Shown here: one piece after another, positions 6,766-16,239 of the stretch
Layout of the letters: the number at the start of each line of letters is the position of its first letter
Numbering within the stretch: position 1 is the first letter of the stretch
DNA from: Enterobacteriaceae bacterium LSJC7
GTDB lineage: Bacteria; Pseudomonadota; Gammaproteobacteria; Enterobacterales; Enterobacteriaceae
Assembly: GCA_000302695.1 (NCBI GenBank)
Contig: AMFN01000003.1
Location: 1-64,000, forward strand
Length of the DNA stretch: 64,000 nt
Direction of reading: 5' to 3'
Translations under genes and position numbers: made by a program
Notes under the pieces: model-generated
The model's input: only the letters and a program-made list of their open reading frames with translations
The model's database searches: none
What the model was told of the DNA's origin: nothing

Positions 6766-7992
6766 ATGTCGCAGCAACGTTATGTCGGTTATGTGGTAAA
6801 ACGCTACCCACGTTTTTCAGAAACATTCATTGTAAATGAGATCCTCGCCCATGAACGCGCGGGACTGAAAATAGATATTTTTGCGCTTGGGAATGTGGAA
6901 GAAACGCATTTTCAGGACACGATTGCCCTGGTAAGAGCGCCGGTGAGCCGCCTGAGTGATAAACAGCGCAGCGCTGAAACCTTCTGGAGTTTACTCGATA
7001 AGGCCTGGCGCGAGCTGCCCGGACTTGCCTGTTGCCTCGAAAAAGGGCGTCACCGCAACGTACATGAGTTCGCCCAGGCGCTACAGCTGGCGTTGACGGT
7101 GCGCGAGCGCGGTATTGAACACCTGCATGCCCATTTCGGCACCCGCGCCACCACGGTGGCACGGCTGGCCGCCCAGTTAAGCGGCATCAGCTACAGCTTT
7201 ACCGCCCACGCTAAAGACATTTATTACCCCTACGAAGAGAGCACCGAGCTTGAAAGTAAGCTGCGTGATGCCTTTCAGACCGTAACCGTCTCAGACTACA
7301 ACCTGCGCTGGCTGCGTGAGCGCTACGCAGACAATGCGGCCTCAACAACGCGACTCTATAACGGCATTGACCTGCAAAAATTCACGTTTACTGCACCGGC
7401 TGCCAGCCGAGAGACAGACATTCTTGCCGTCGGCCGGCTGGTTGAGAAAAAGGGTTTTTGCTATCTGATTGACGCAATACGCTCGCTACGCGACGCCGGG
7501 CAGGAGTTGCATTGCACCATTATTGGCGATGGCCCGCTGCGCCCGGCGCTTGAAGCCCAGATTCAGTCCGCGCAGCTTGAAGACTGCGTCACGCTGGCTG
7601 GTTTCTTACCTCAGCAGGAGATCATCGCCGCCATGCGCCGCGCCACGCTGATTGCCGCACCCTGCATCATCAGTGAAGAGGGTGACCGCGATGGGCTGCC
7701 GACCGTCTTGCTCGAAGCCATGGCCCTCGGCACACCGGTTATTTCAACAGACGTCGCCGGGATCCCGGAACTGGTTATCGACGGTGAAACCGGGCGCTGC
7801 GTTGCACCGCAAAACGCGCACGCGCTGGCCGCTGCCATCGCCGGGCTTGCCAGTAACCCCGCACTGCGTACCCAGTTTGCCCAAACGGCAAGGGCATTAA
7901 TTGAGCGTGAGTTCGATATCGACCGCAACGCCGCACGTTTGCGGGATATCTTCTTTACCGCCATTTCCCGCAAGGGTAAGGAAACCGCCTGA
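6766..7992 (+). CDS. GT4 glycosyltransferase (WcaL-like)
   Basis: A 408-residue GT-B enzyme. It opens with YVVKRYPRFSETFIVNEI, the pattern of colanic-acid WcaL-like GT4 proteins. The acceptor half has HLHAHFGTRATTVARL and SFTAHAKDIY; the donor half has AVGRLVEKKGF, a VLLEAMALGTPVISTDVAGIPELV block, and the catalytic EX7E-type region. GT4 enzymes are retaining transferases using NDP-sugars. Its stop overlaps the start of the next gene (TGATG), implying translational coupling. The product sugar is not deducible. Confidence 0.88.
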   Translation: MSQQRYVGYVVKRYPRFSETFIVNEILAHERAGLKIDIFALGNVEETHFQDTIALVRAPVSRLSDKQRSAETFWSLLDKAWRELPGLACCLEKGRHRNVHEFAQALQLALTVRERGIEHLHAHFGTRATTVARLAAQLSGISYSFTAHAKDIYYPYEESTELESKLRDAFQTVTVSDYNLRWLRERYADNAASTTRLYNGIDLQKFTFTAPAASRETDILAVGRLVEKKGFCYLIDAIRSLRDAGQELHCTIIGDGPLRPALEAQIQSAQLEDCVTLAGFLPQQEIIAAMRRATLIAAPCIISEEGDRDGLPTVLLEAMALGTPVISTDVAGIPELVIDGETGRCVAPQNAHALAAAIAGLASNPALRTQFAQTARALIEREFDIDRNAARLRDIFFTAISRKGKETA

Positions 7993-9161
7993 TGAAAGTG
8001 GCTTATGTCTGTGCCGATCCGGGCATTCCGGTGTTTGGCCAAAAGGGGGCGTCAATTCATATCCAGGAAGTGCTGCGCGTACTGCTGCAACACGGTGCTG
8101 AAATTACGCTGTTTGCTCAACGGCTCGGGGGCGAGGTGCCTGATGAGTTTCACGCACTGAGCATCGTCACACTGCCTGCCTTGCCGGGAAGCGATGAAGA
8201 AACGCGCGCGCGTGCCGCGCTCAATGCCAACACCGTGCTGGCTGAGCACCTTGCCGCCGCCGGGCCTTTTGACGTGGTCTATGAGCGCTACTCGCTGTGG
8301 AGCCATGCGGCCATGACCTACGCACACCAGGCGGGGATACCCGGCGTGCTGGAGGTCAATGCACCATTGCCGCTGGAGCAGCGCCAGTACCGCAAACTGG
8401 TGCTGGAGCACGAGGCATTTACCGTACTCGACAGTCTACTCAACCACGCCAACACCATCATTGCCGTCTCCGGCGGTGTACGCAACTGGCTTGAAACCTT
8501 CGCCCCGGCGCAGGGTAAAGTGCACGTGGTGGAAAACGGCGTTGACCCGGCGCGCTTTGCCCCCCGTGCAGACAACACTCAGCGCGACGGGCTGACGCTG
8601 GGTTTTGTCGGGACACTCAAACCCTGGCACGGCCTGCATACGCTGGTTGATGCCTTCATCCTGTTGCGACAAAAAGGTTACAACGTAACGCTTTCCATCA
8701 TTGGTGATGGCCCGCAGGCGACAGACCTGAAACAGAGGCTCGCCGGGAGCGGCGTCAGTGGCGCACAGTTTCACGGCGCTGTAGCGCCAGAGCAGGTGCC
8801 GCAACTGCTGTCCTGCGTGGATATTGCCGTAGCACCCTATCCGCAGCTAGAAAACTTCTACTTTTCACCGCTCAAAATTTACGAATACATGGCCGCTGGG
8901 CTGCCGGTGATCACCACGCGCGTTGGTCATCTTGCCGAACTGGTTAATGACGGAGAAACCGGGCTGCTGGTTGCACCAGAGGACCCAACAGCACTGGCGC
9001 ACGCCGTTATTTCGCTTATCGACAACCCTGCGCAACGCCAGCGTCTGGGCAGTGCAGGCCGTCGTGAGGCCGAGCAACATCACAGCTGGACTCAGGCGGT
9101 AAATCGCATCTGGCAACTGGCCGGTTTGCGATTAGCGCCAGGAGCATGCAATGGCCGTTGA
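7992..9161 (+). CDS. GT4 glycosyltransferase
   Basis: A second GT-B retaining glycosyltransferase, 389 residues. The N-terminal domain has VAYVCADPGIPVFGQKGASIHIQEVL, with the glycine-rich donor-side loop. The C-terminal domain has GFVGTLKPWHGLHTLVDAF, then SPLKIYEYMAAGLPVITTRVGHLAELV, including the donor-binding glutamates. It overlaps both neighbours (1 nt upstream, 11 nt downstream). Together with the two preceding enzymes it would add up to three different glycosidic bonds to one product. Confidence 0.88.
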   Translation: MKVAYVCADPGIPVFGQKGASIHIQEVLRVLLQHGAEITLFAQRLGGEVPDEFHALSIVTLPALPGSDEETRARAALNANTVLAEHLAAAGPFDVVYERYSLWSHAAMTYAHQAGIPGVLEVNAPLPLEQRQYRKLVLEHEAFTVLDSLLNHANTIIAVSGGVRNWLETFAPAQGKVHVVENGVDPARFAPRADNTQRDGLTLGFVGTLKPWHGLHTLVDAFILLRQKGYNVTLSIIGDGPQATDLKQRLAGSGVSGAQFHGAVAPEQVPQLLSCVDIAVAPYPQLENFYFSPLKIYEYMAAGLPVITTRVGHLAELVNDGETGLLVAPEDPTALAHAVISLIDNPAQRQRLGSAGRREAEQHHSWTQAVNRIWQLAGLRLAPGACNGR

Positions 9162-10959
9162 ATCATCCTCCTCGGTCCTGCGCGCTTTCTGGCCCTGGAT
9201 CCGCCAACAAAAAGGGCTGATTTCTGGCTCTTTTGTGGTGCTGCTGTTGGCAAGCGTAATTCGCCTGCTGGAGCCGTGGCCGCTGGCATTCGCCATCGAC
9301 GTGGTCATGGGCGATATCAAACACAATACGCTGCTAAACGGCCTGAATATCAATGTGCTGGAAACTGAAAAACTGCTGTGGCTGTGCGCCATTGCCGTCG
9401 TAGTGATTGCCATTCTCAGGGCCATTGCCGGTTATGCCAGCACCATCGGCATGGCGCTGGCGGGCAGCCGGGTGATGAGTGCCATTCGTCGTGCGTTATT
9501 TGCCCACCTGTTGCATCTGCCGCTGTCATTTCACCAGCGTAGCCGCACCGGCGATCTGACCATGCGCCTGATCAATGACATCGGCATGATGCGTGAGGCG
9601 ACCGTTACCGCCATCATGCCGCTGCTTTCCAGCATTGTTATTTTTGCCGGGATGCTTGGCATCATGTTTTTCCTGGACTGGCAGCTCACATTACTCACGC
9701 TGCTGCCTATGCCGCTGCTGGCGCTGGCAACCGTGCGCAGCGGAGGCAAAATTCGCAACGTCAGCCGCGCCCAGCGCAAGCGTGAAGGGCACCTGGCAGC
9801 CCGGTCGGCAGAATATATGACCGGAATTGCGACACTCCAGGCGATGTCGCTGGAAAAGGCAGCGACCGAAAACTTCAACGGCAGCGACAGCCAGAGCCTG
9901 CAACAGAACGTGCGGGCAAAACGCCTGGCCGCCGGGCTGGAGCGCCAGGTCGACGTGCTGATTGCCGTGGTCACCGCGCTGGTGTTGCTGCTCGGTGCGC
10001 GCAGCGTACTGGGCGGCAAAATGTCCGCCGGTGAGTTACTTATCTTTATTTCCTACATGAAAAACGCCTTCCGGCCAGTACGTGAATTTGCCAAGTACAG
10101 CAGCCGCCTGGCAAAGGCTGTGACGGCAGGCGAGCGCGTGATTGAACTACTGCACCAACCGGTGGGCGTTGACCGCCAGTCAGGTAAGCCGCTGGTGACT
10201 CAGGGCGGCCTGAGTCTGGCATTCGAAAACGTGCGTTTTGCCTACCAGAGCGCGCCGCAAAGCGAAACAGCGCCTGTGCTGCACGATGTCAGCTTTCGCG
10301 TGCCTGCCGGACAATCGCTCGCCATCACCGGGCCATCTGGCGCCGGTAAGTCAACGCTCAGCCAGCTGTTGCTGCGTCTTTATGACCCTGACAGTGGGCG
10401 CATTACCCTCGACGGCACTGATGTACGCGATTATGCGGTAGACAGCCTGCGTCGCCAGATTGGCTACCTGCCGCAGGAAAGTTTGCTGTTTGGCGTCAGC
10501 ATTCGGGAAAACATCGCGCTGGGGGCGCTGCGCGAAGTCAGCGAGGAGCAGGTGATTGCTGCAGCAAAGCTTGCCAACGCTCACGACTTTATTCTGCATC
10601 TGCCACAGGGTTACGACACGGTGGTGAGCGAGCGCGGCATGTCGCTTTCCGGCGGGCAGCGCCAGCGCATTGCCATTGCGCGTGCTGCCATTCGCAACAG
10701 CGCATTTTTATTGCTGGACGAGCCGGGAGTGGGCCTTGACAGCAAAAACGAGCAAGCCGTAACCGACGCGCTGGCACGCCTGATGCACGGTAAAACCAGC
10801 GTCATCATTACCCACAACCTGGCGCTGGCGGCAAAGGCCGACAGCATTTTGTTGCTCGATGGCGGGCAGGTGATTGAACAGGGCAATCACACGGCGCTCA
10901 TGGCACAGCAGGGACGTTATTTCGAATTGTGGAATATTCAAAAAGGAGTTGCGCCATGA
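9151..10959 (+). CDS. MsbA-like ABC exporter (fused membrane and ATPase domains)
   Basis: A 602-residue half-transporter. Six transmembrane helices occupy about residues 20-310 (ABC transporter type 1 exporter fold), followed by the nucleotide-binding domain: Walker A GPSGAGKST near residue 394, Q-loop LPQESLLFG, signature LSGGQRQR, Walker B FLLLDEPG and switch histidine ITHN. The D-loop reads GVGLD instead of the usual TSALD. As a homodimer it would export a lipid-linked or amphipathic molecule across the inner membrane. Placed between glycosyltransferases and an AlgE-like porin, it most likely exports their product. AGGAG precedes the ATG. Confidence 0.88.
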   Translation: MAVESSSSVLRAFWPWIRQQKGLISGSFVVLLLASVIRLLEPWPLAFAIDVVMGDIKHNTLLNGLNINVLETEKLLWLCAIAVVVIAILRAIAGYASTIGMALAGSRVMSAIRRALFAHLLHLPLSFHQRSRTGDLTMRLINDIGMMREATVTAIMPLLSSIVIFAGMLGIMFFLDWQLTLLTLLPMPLLALATVRSGGKIRNVSRAQRKREGHLAARSAEYMTGIATLQAMSLEKAATENFNGSDSQSLQQNVRAKRLAAGLERQVDVLIAVVTALVLLLGARSVLGGKMSAGELLIFISYMKNAFRPVREFAKYSSRLAKAVTAGERVIELLHQPVGVDRQSGKPLVTQGGLSLAFENVRFAYQSAPQSETAPVLHDVSFRVPAGQSLAITGPSGAGKSTLSQLLLRLYDPDSGRITLDGTDVRDYAVDSLRRQIGYLPQESLLFGVSIRENIALGALREVSEEQVIAAAKLANAHDFILHLPQGYDTVVSERGMSLSGGQRQRIAIARAAIRNSAFLLLDEPGVGLDSKNEQAVTDALARLMHGKTSVIITHNLALAAKADSILLLDGGQVIEQGNHTALMAQQGRYFELWNIQKGVAP

Positions 10960-13235
10960 CCGCTCATACGCTGGAGCAGGCGCTGATTGCCGCCGACCCG
11001 CAGCTGCCGGGGCTGGAGATCTTGCTGGATAAGGCGCAGCTATTAGCCGCACTGCGCCAGCTTGCGCCGTTCACCCACGCCCGCACGCTGCATACCAGCT
11101 ACCTACGCTACAAGCCGGGAACCAGTTGCGTGCTGGCGCTGGAAATAGACCTGGGCGATGGCGAACCACAGCGCTGGTATGCCAAGGCCATGAGCCAGGC
11201 TCGTTTTGCCCAATCCTGGGCGCATCCCAAACGGCAGGCGATGGTGAACGCAGGTCATCCTCACGCGCCGCTGGCGCTCGCACAACAGGCCATCATGCTG
11301 CAACATCCAAGCCAGGACCGGGATATTCGTTATTTGTCACTTTTCTGGGATGAACACCAGCGCACGGCACTCTTGAACCGCTGGTTGCCGGGCGAGGCAA
11401 CCGGCAGTGAAATCGACTGGCGTTTTTTACGTTACAAACCGGGGCGGCGCTGCGTGGTGGGTATTTATCGTAACGCCACACCGCTTGCGGTTGTGCGCTG
11501 CGCCAGCGCCAAAGAGTACGGCACGATGCTTCAGGGCTGTGCCACAGGTAGCGCGCTCAGTCAGCTCGAGCTATTGGGGCTAGACGGACACCTGCGCATG
11601 ACCGCCACACGCTGGACGCCGGGGCAAAGTCTCGATCGGTTACTGACTACTGCCGATATGCCTGCACTTCTGCACAAAACAGGGAAAGCGCTGGCGGCGG
11701 TGCATAGCGCAGCATTCACGCCGGCCCTGCAACGCAATCTGGAAGATATTCTGCGCCCGGTCTGGCGCGAACAGCAAAGTCTTGCCGTGGTTTATCCGCA
11801 GATGCAAAGGCGCTTTGAGCGCAGTGCCGCGCGACTTGAGCACCACATCGGGGGCTTTAGCGCACCGCCTACGGTGCTGCACGGTGATTTTTCTGCCGAC
11901 CAGGTGGTGGTGACGCCAGACGCCAGCCTGCGCATTATCGACTGGGACCGCAGCAGCAGCGGCCATCCGTTTAACGATCTCGGTACGTTTATCGCCCGCC
12001 TGGAGATGGACGTGATTGAAGGCTTGTTAAGCCGTGACCAGGCTGACCGCGCGCGTGAGGCGCTACTCGCCGGTTACTGTGCCACGCGGGCGATATCACT
12101 CGAAGGGCTGGAATGGTACAGCGTACAGGCGCTGTTGTGCCTCGCTACCGAGCCATTTCGCCAGCGCGCGACCGACTGGCCACAGCGGATAGAACGTTTA
12201 CTCACCCGCGTTGAGCAACTTTGCGACACTGCGTCGCAAAATAGCGCTGACTGGCAAAACCAGCTAAGGCAACTGACTACAGCACAAGGAATAGAGGCTC
12301 CTCTCAAACATGCCCTGGCGCTCGCCCCGCAGGCAACGCTGCTCGACGCCAGCGTGCTGCGCCATAAGCCAGGCCGCCGTGCGCTAATTGCGTATCGTCT
12401 GGATACCGGCGCAGGCGCACAGTGGACCGTGCTCGGTAAATACCGGGAAAAGGGGCTGGATAGCCACGCCTTTGCCTGCCAGCAGGCGCTGTGGCAGGAC
12501 GGTTTTAGTGCCGGGCAGCCGGTCAGCGTACCCGAGCCACTCACCACACTGGCATCACAGAAGCTGTGGCTTCAGCAGCAGGTGGCGGGCATAACGATGA
12601 CCGCCTATTTGCAGGCCAACAGTACAGGTGATGCGCTGATGACATCGGGCACGGATGCAGGCATAGCGCTAGCCGCGTTGCAGCACAGCGCCGGGCTTCA
12701 TCACGCGGTGGGAACACGGCGCTGGACGCTGCATGACGAACTGCGGGTGCTGGAGCAGGGCTTTAACCAGGTCGCGGTACGCTATCCTGCCTGGCAAACT
12801 CGTCTCAGCGCGCTGCTTAACGCCTGCCACGCGCTGGCGGCACGGCTTAGCGGTGTACAGCAACGTGTACTACACCGGGATTTTTATCCCGACCAGATTC
12901 TGGTGAATGCCGATAATCCACGTCGGCTGACACTGCTGGATTTTGATTTGTGTTGTATTGGCCCGGCGGCGCTGGATGCCGGTAACTACCTGGCACACGT
13001 AAGTGAGCTGGCGCTGCGCCAGCACGGTGAACTGCGGACATTTGCACTACATGAAAGTGCCTTTTGTGATGCCTGGCTGTCGGCCTGCGAAGGCGTGAAT
13101 GCCGCTGAGGTGCAGATGTTTCGCGCGTTATCGCTGGCAAGACACATTTTTCTGAGCACACGTTTTAGCTCACGCACACATACCACCGCACCGCTGCTTG
13201 ATAGCTGTGAAAAGTTAATGGAGTCCTTTTCATGA
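10956..13235 (+). CDS. large multi-lobe phosphotransferase (APH/choline-kinase fold)
   Basis: A 759-residue protein starting at the ATG of an ATGA overlap with the ABC gene (GGAG upstream). It contains two kinase-like C-lobes: HGDFSADQ at about 309-316 with IDWD near 328-331, and HRDFYPDQ near 639 with LLDFD. In both, the usual catalytic-loop asparagine is replaced by glutamine, as in a known APH subgroup. An N-lobe motif LR(Y/H)KPG is repeated three times (about residues 50, 158 and 468), so three N-lobe-like segments are paired with two C-lobes. Related folds phosphorylate sugars, aminoglycosides or choline. Here a sugar-kinase role in building or tailoring the operon's glycan is an inference. 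Confidence 0.75.
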   Translation: MTAHTLEQALIAADPQLPGLEILLDKAQLLAALRQLAPFTHARTLHTSYLRYKPGTSCVLALEIDLGDGEPQRWYAKAMSQARFAQSWAHPKRQAMVNAGHPHAPLALAQQAIMLQHPSQDRDIRYLSLFWDEHQRTALLNRWLPGEATGSEIDWRFLRYKPGRRCVVGIYRNATPLAVVRCASAKEYGTMLQGCATGSALSQLELLGLDGHLRMTATRWTPGQSLDRLLTTADMPALLHKTGKALAAVHSAAFTPALQRNLEDILRPVWREQQSLAVVYPQMQRRFERSAARLEHHIGGFSAPPTVLHGDFSADQVVVTPDASLRIIDWDRSSSGHPFNDLGTFIARLEMDVIEGLLSRDQADRAREALLAGYCATRAISLEGLEWYSVQALLCLATEPFRQRATDWPQRIERLLTRVEQLCDTASQNSADWQNQLRQLTTAQGIEAPLKHALALAPQATLLDASVLRHKPGRRALIAYRLDTGAGAQWTVLGKYREKGLDSHAFACQQALWQDGFSAGQPVSVPEPLTTLASQKLWLQQQVAGITMTAYLQANSTGDALMTSGTDAGIALAALQHSAGLHHAVGTRRWTLHDELRVLEQGFNQVAVRYPAWQTRLSALLNACHALAARLSGVQQRVLHRDFYPDQILVNADNPRRLTLLDFDLCCIGPAALDAGNYLAHVSELALRQHGELRTFALHESAFCDAWLSACEGVNAAEVQMFRALSLARHIFLSTRFSSRTHTTAPLLDSCEKLMESFS

Positions 13236-14530
13236 CAGGAAGTTGTACTGTAACGCGATATCCCACGCGCATCTGGCCGTTTGGCCTGAGCCTACTGCTG
13301 GTGCCAATGATGGCAAATGCGAGCGACACCGCCCCAAAGCCGCAAACCCTGGCAGAGGAGGCGCTGTTGCAATTCCACACCACGCTGAAAATGGAGGCCT
13401 GGTCGCTGCGTAATAAATCGCTGCGCAAGGGCGAAAAGCGGGAAAACGAACTGGAGCTTGAGCCGCTGGCGCGTTTTCGTGTCGATGTGGCAAAAAACCG
13501 GCCGGTTTACGGCGCGGTGGAGCTGGAGCTTACTGACAAAACCACGCGCAAATCGGGCGAGCCGTCGGTGAATAAGACCAAACTGGATCTCACTCAGGCT
13601 TACATCGGAATAGATGCCGACGCGCTTAACACCGACCTGCGCATGGGACGATGGTTGTATCGCGATATGCGTGAATGGTTGTTTGATGAAAACATGGATG
13701 GGCTGCTTGCCCGCTGGAAACAGGGGCGCTGGCAGGCCGACGTGATGGGCGCGCGCGTCAATTACATGCAAAAAGATCTTCTCGATCGCGGTTCGCGTAA
13801 TAACAGTAAGAAATCAACGCTGGCCACACTGCTGCGCTTTAAAATGGACAAGGACTGGCAGGTTGGGGGCTATCTGGCGTCCAGTAAAAATACCCGCGAT
13901 GAGGGTTACCGCCAGGTGCATTACGGCTTGCGCTCGCACAACACGCAGGATAAAGGGCTGCGTCACTGGGCGGAGCTGGGAATGATGTCCGGCGACAGTG
14001 CCGGGACGCGCCACCAGGGTTACGCGATTGACGCAGGCGTAACTTACGTGTTTGACAGCCCGCTGCGCCCACGCCTGACGCTGGGCTACGCGCTGGCCAG
14101 CAAGCACTATCGCCAGACCGGTCTTCAGTCCAACGAAGCGAGCTTCGCCGGTGGCACAAAATTTAATATTTATGGTAATACGCTGGCACCGGAACTGGCG
14201 AATCTACAGGTGTTTACTGCCGCCATCGGAATGGATATCACGCCTGACTCCGATATTGAACTGGTGTATCACCACTATCGCCAGACGCAGATGGCCGAGC
14301 TGAAAGCGCACGACCCGGAACTGAAATCGCGCTATGACCAGCGCTCAACCCACCGGTTAGGTGATGGCCTGGATGTGGTTTGGGGTGTGGATGTCACCAA
14401 AAACCTGCGTACCGAACTCATAGCAGGGGCATTTCTGCCGGCAAGACGTTTTCGTGCATCGTCTTCTGACGACGCACCGCGCAGTTCCCCAGCCTACTCA
14501 GTGGGTTTTGAGGCAGAACTGAAGTTTTAA
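13232..14530 (+). CDS. AlgE-like outer-membrane beta-barrel protein
   Basis: 432 residues with an N-terminal signal peptide ending near MMANAS. The rest is an alternating amphipathic beta-strand pattern (for example FRVDVAKNRPVYGAVELELTD, GDGLDVVWGVDVTKNLRTELIAGAF) and a C-terminal phenylalanine (EAELKF), typical of outer-membrane barrels. Charge and pattern resemble the alginate-export (AlgE) family, which passes anionic polysaccharides; the family assignment is by pattern, not alignment. It overlaps the phosphotransferase gene by 4 nt, so it belongs to the same operon and gives the pathway an exit to the cell surface. Confidence 0.7.
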   Translation: MTGSCTVTRYPTRIWPFGLSLLLVPMMANASDTAPKPQTLAEEALLQFHTTLKMEAWSLRNKSLRKGEKRENELELEPLARFRVDVAKNRPVYGAVELELTDKTTRKSGEPSVNKTKLDLTQAYIGIDADALNTDLRMGRWLYRDMREWLFDENMDGLLARWKQGRWQADVMGARVNYMQKDLLDRGSRNNSKKSTLATLLRFKMDKDWQVGGYLASSKNTRDEGYRQVHYGLRSHNTQDKGLRHWAELGMMSGDSAGTRHQGYAIDAGVTYVFDSPLRPRLTLGYALASKHYRQTGLQSNEASFAGGTKFNIYGNTLAPELANLQVFTAAIGMDITPDSDIELVYHHYRQTQMAELKAHDPELKSRYDQRSTHRLGDGLDVVWGVDVTKNLRTELIAGAFLPARRFRASSSDDAPRSSPAYSVGFEAELKF

Positions 14531-14654
14531 GCAACGCCGCTTGTGCCCCCATGACACGCGCACAAGCGGTATATTTCTGCACTGCTATTTCGCTGAAGTC
14601 AGGAAAAACACCCTACGCTACAATGCACGGCAACTGAAACCAGAGGGAAGGGAA

Positions 14655-15173
14655 ATGCTGATTATTATGGGCGGCCTGCCGGGCGTGGGGAAAACCACAT
14701 TGAGTCGTTTGTTGGCCAACCGCCTTTCTGCCGTCTGGCTGCGCATCGATTCCATCGAACAAACGCTGGTGCACGGCGGGAAATTAACGATGGAGCAGAT
14801 GGGCGGCAGTGGCTATGAAATTGCCTGTGCGCTGGCAGCAGATAATCTGCGCGTTAACAACTGGGTGATTGCTGATTCCGTCAACCCCATTGCCGTGACG
14901 CGCCAGGCCTGGCGTGACGTTGCGGTACAAAACGCCGTACCATACTTTGAAATTGAAATCGTATGTACTAACCCAGTTATACACCGAGCGAGGGTGGAGG
15001 GACGCCGTGCCGATATTGCAGGCCATCAGTTGCCGGACTGGGAGCAGGTGATTAACCGCGAATATGCGCCCTGGCCGCAGGCCACGTTACAGGTAGATAC
15101 CGCACTGTACACGCCCGAACAGGCAGTCGATATGATTGTGCATGCGCTGGACGGGTGCGGGGTACAGCGTTAA
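14655..15173 (+). CDS. P-loop kinase / AAA-type ATP-binding protein
   Basis: About 172 residues from the ATG at 14655, preceded by GAGGGAAGGGA. It opens with LIIMGGLPGVGKTTLSRLLA, a Walker A motif of small-molecule kinases. Later AVTRQAWRDVAV and VEGRRADIAGHQLPDWEQVINREY resemble the lid and base-binding region of predicted kinases (zeta-toxin / gluconate-kinase-like group). It is cytosolic. It is not tightly linked to the glycan operon (124 bp after it). The substrate is unknown. Confidence 0.75.
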   Translation: MLIIMGGLPGVGKTTLSRLLANRLSAVWLRIDSIEQTLVHGGKLTMEQMGGSGYEIACALAADNLRVNNWVIADSVNPIAVTRQAWRDVAVQNAVPYFEIEIVCTNPVIHRARVEGRRADIAGHQLPDWEQVINREYAPWPQATLQVDTALYTPEQAVDMIVHALDGCGVQR

Positions 15174-15198
15174 GAAAAAGGGCCGCGAAGCGCGGCCC
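15173..15198 (-). terminator. rho-independent terminator of carbonic anhydrase gene
   Basis: GGGCCGCG and CGCGGCCC (15180-15187 and 15191-15198) form an 8-bp GC stem with a 3-nt loop. Read on the minus strand it is followed by a CTTTTTCTT tract. It lies between two convergent genes. Confidence 0.8.
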
Positions 15199-15206
15199 GA
15201 ATGGTA

Positions 15207-15935
15207 TCAGACGTCAAAAAACTCCACGTTGCCGCCTACCAGGTGATACATGCTGCCAACAATTTTAATTTTCTTTTCCTGCTCCAGCGCCTTCAGTACC
15301 GGGCTGTTCTGACGAATGTTTTCTACTGTTAACACCACGTTTTGACGCGCTACCGCATCTACAAAGTCGTAATTGCTGGCGCTACGCTCGCCCGCGTAAT
15401 CGGTCTTATCAATCGCAGGCTTAATCTTCTCAAGCAGACCGGTCAGGTTACCCAGCTCGGCATTATCAATGGCACCTTTCACTGCGCCGCAGGCGGTGTG
15501 GCCCATGACCAGCACCAGTTTGGCTCCCGCGACTGCACAGGCAAACTCCATGCTGCCGATGATGTCACTGTTGCTGATATTGCCCGCCACACGTGAGTTG
15601 AACGTTTCACCAATCCCGGTATCCAGCACAATTTCGGCCGGTGCACGCGAGTCAATACAGCTCAGGATCACCGCCGCCGGAAACTGGCCGCTGGCGCTGC
15701 TGCGTTTTTGCGCCAGATAATCGTGCTTAAGCGGGCGGTTTTCACGAAAGCGCAGGTTACCTTGCCTGAAGTGTTCAATCACGGCATCCGGCGTCATTTT
15801 ATCGCGCTCGTCTTTAGTCAGGGATGCGGCAAAGGAGACAGAAGGGACAGCAAGACCGGCGACACCGGTCACGCTGAGAGCTGACAGGGCAAACGTTTTC
15901 TTCAATACGTTGCGGCGGGACAGTAACAGATTCAT
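15207..15935 (-). CDS. Tat-exported beta-class carbonic anhydrase
   Basis: About 242 residues from the ATG at 15935; a GAGAGG motif precedes it, and an upstream in-frame ATG at 15950 is less likely. The N-terminus LLLSRRNVLKKTF followed by a hydrophobic stretch and SFAAS is a twin-arginine signal. The enzyme domain has the zinc-ligand motifs CIDSRAP (C, D, R) and HTACGA (H, C) of beta-carbonic anhydrases, and ends with the GSMYHLVGGNVEFF region. It would interconvert CO2 and bicarbonate in the periplasm. Most enterobacterial Can/CynT enzymes are cytosolic, so the export signal is notable. Confidence 0.88.
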   Translation of the reverse strand: MNLLLSRRNVLKKTFALSALSVTGVAGLAVPSVSFAASLTKDERDKMTPDAVIEHFRQGNLRFRENRPLKHDYLAQKRSSASGQFPAAVILSCIDSRAPAEIVLDTGIGETFNSRVAGNISNSDIIGSMEFACAVAGAKLVLVMGHTACGAVKGAIDNAELGNLTGLLEKIKPAIDKTDYAGERSASNYDFVDAVARQNVVLTVENIRQNSPVLKALEQEKKIKIVGSMYHLVGGNVEFFDV

Positions 15936-16239
15936 TTGGCCTCTCATCATTTCAATAGCTTATTCTTTGAATTTGAGCGGCGACTCTATGAAATCAGATC
16001 CGTAAAAACCACCCGAATAATGCGGGTAAAGATTTGTCGTAACCACTTGATTAAGCAAGGAAGGCGGTGGCGTGCGGTTCTGTTACTATGGCATCCGGTT
16101 TTTAGAAATGTCTGACTTACGTGTCATGACGCTATCCTGCGGTTTCATGACACAGAGCGCCCCGTTCAGCATGCTCACTTTGTGCACGCAAGACGATGTC
16201 CGGGCATCATAAAGCGGGTAGATAACAGGAAGCCAGGTT
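15936..16239. other. intergenic region with an 8-bp inverted repeat
   Basis: A 304-bp gap between the divergent carbonic anhydrase and methyltransferase genes. It contains a perfect repeat, TGTCATGA (16122-16129) and TCATGACA (16145-16152), about two helical turns apart and suited to a dimeric regulator. I saw no convincing small gene. Confidence 0.4.
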
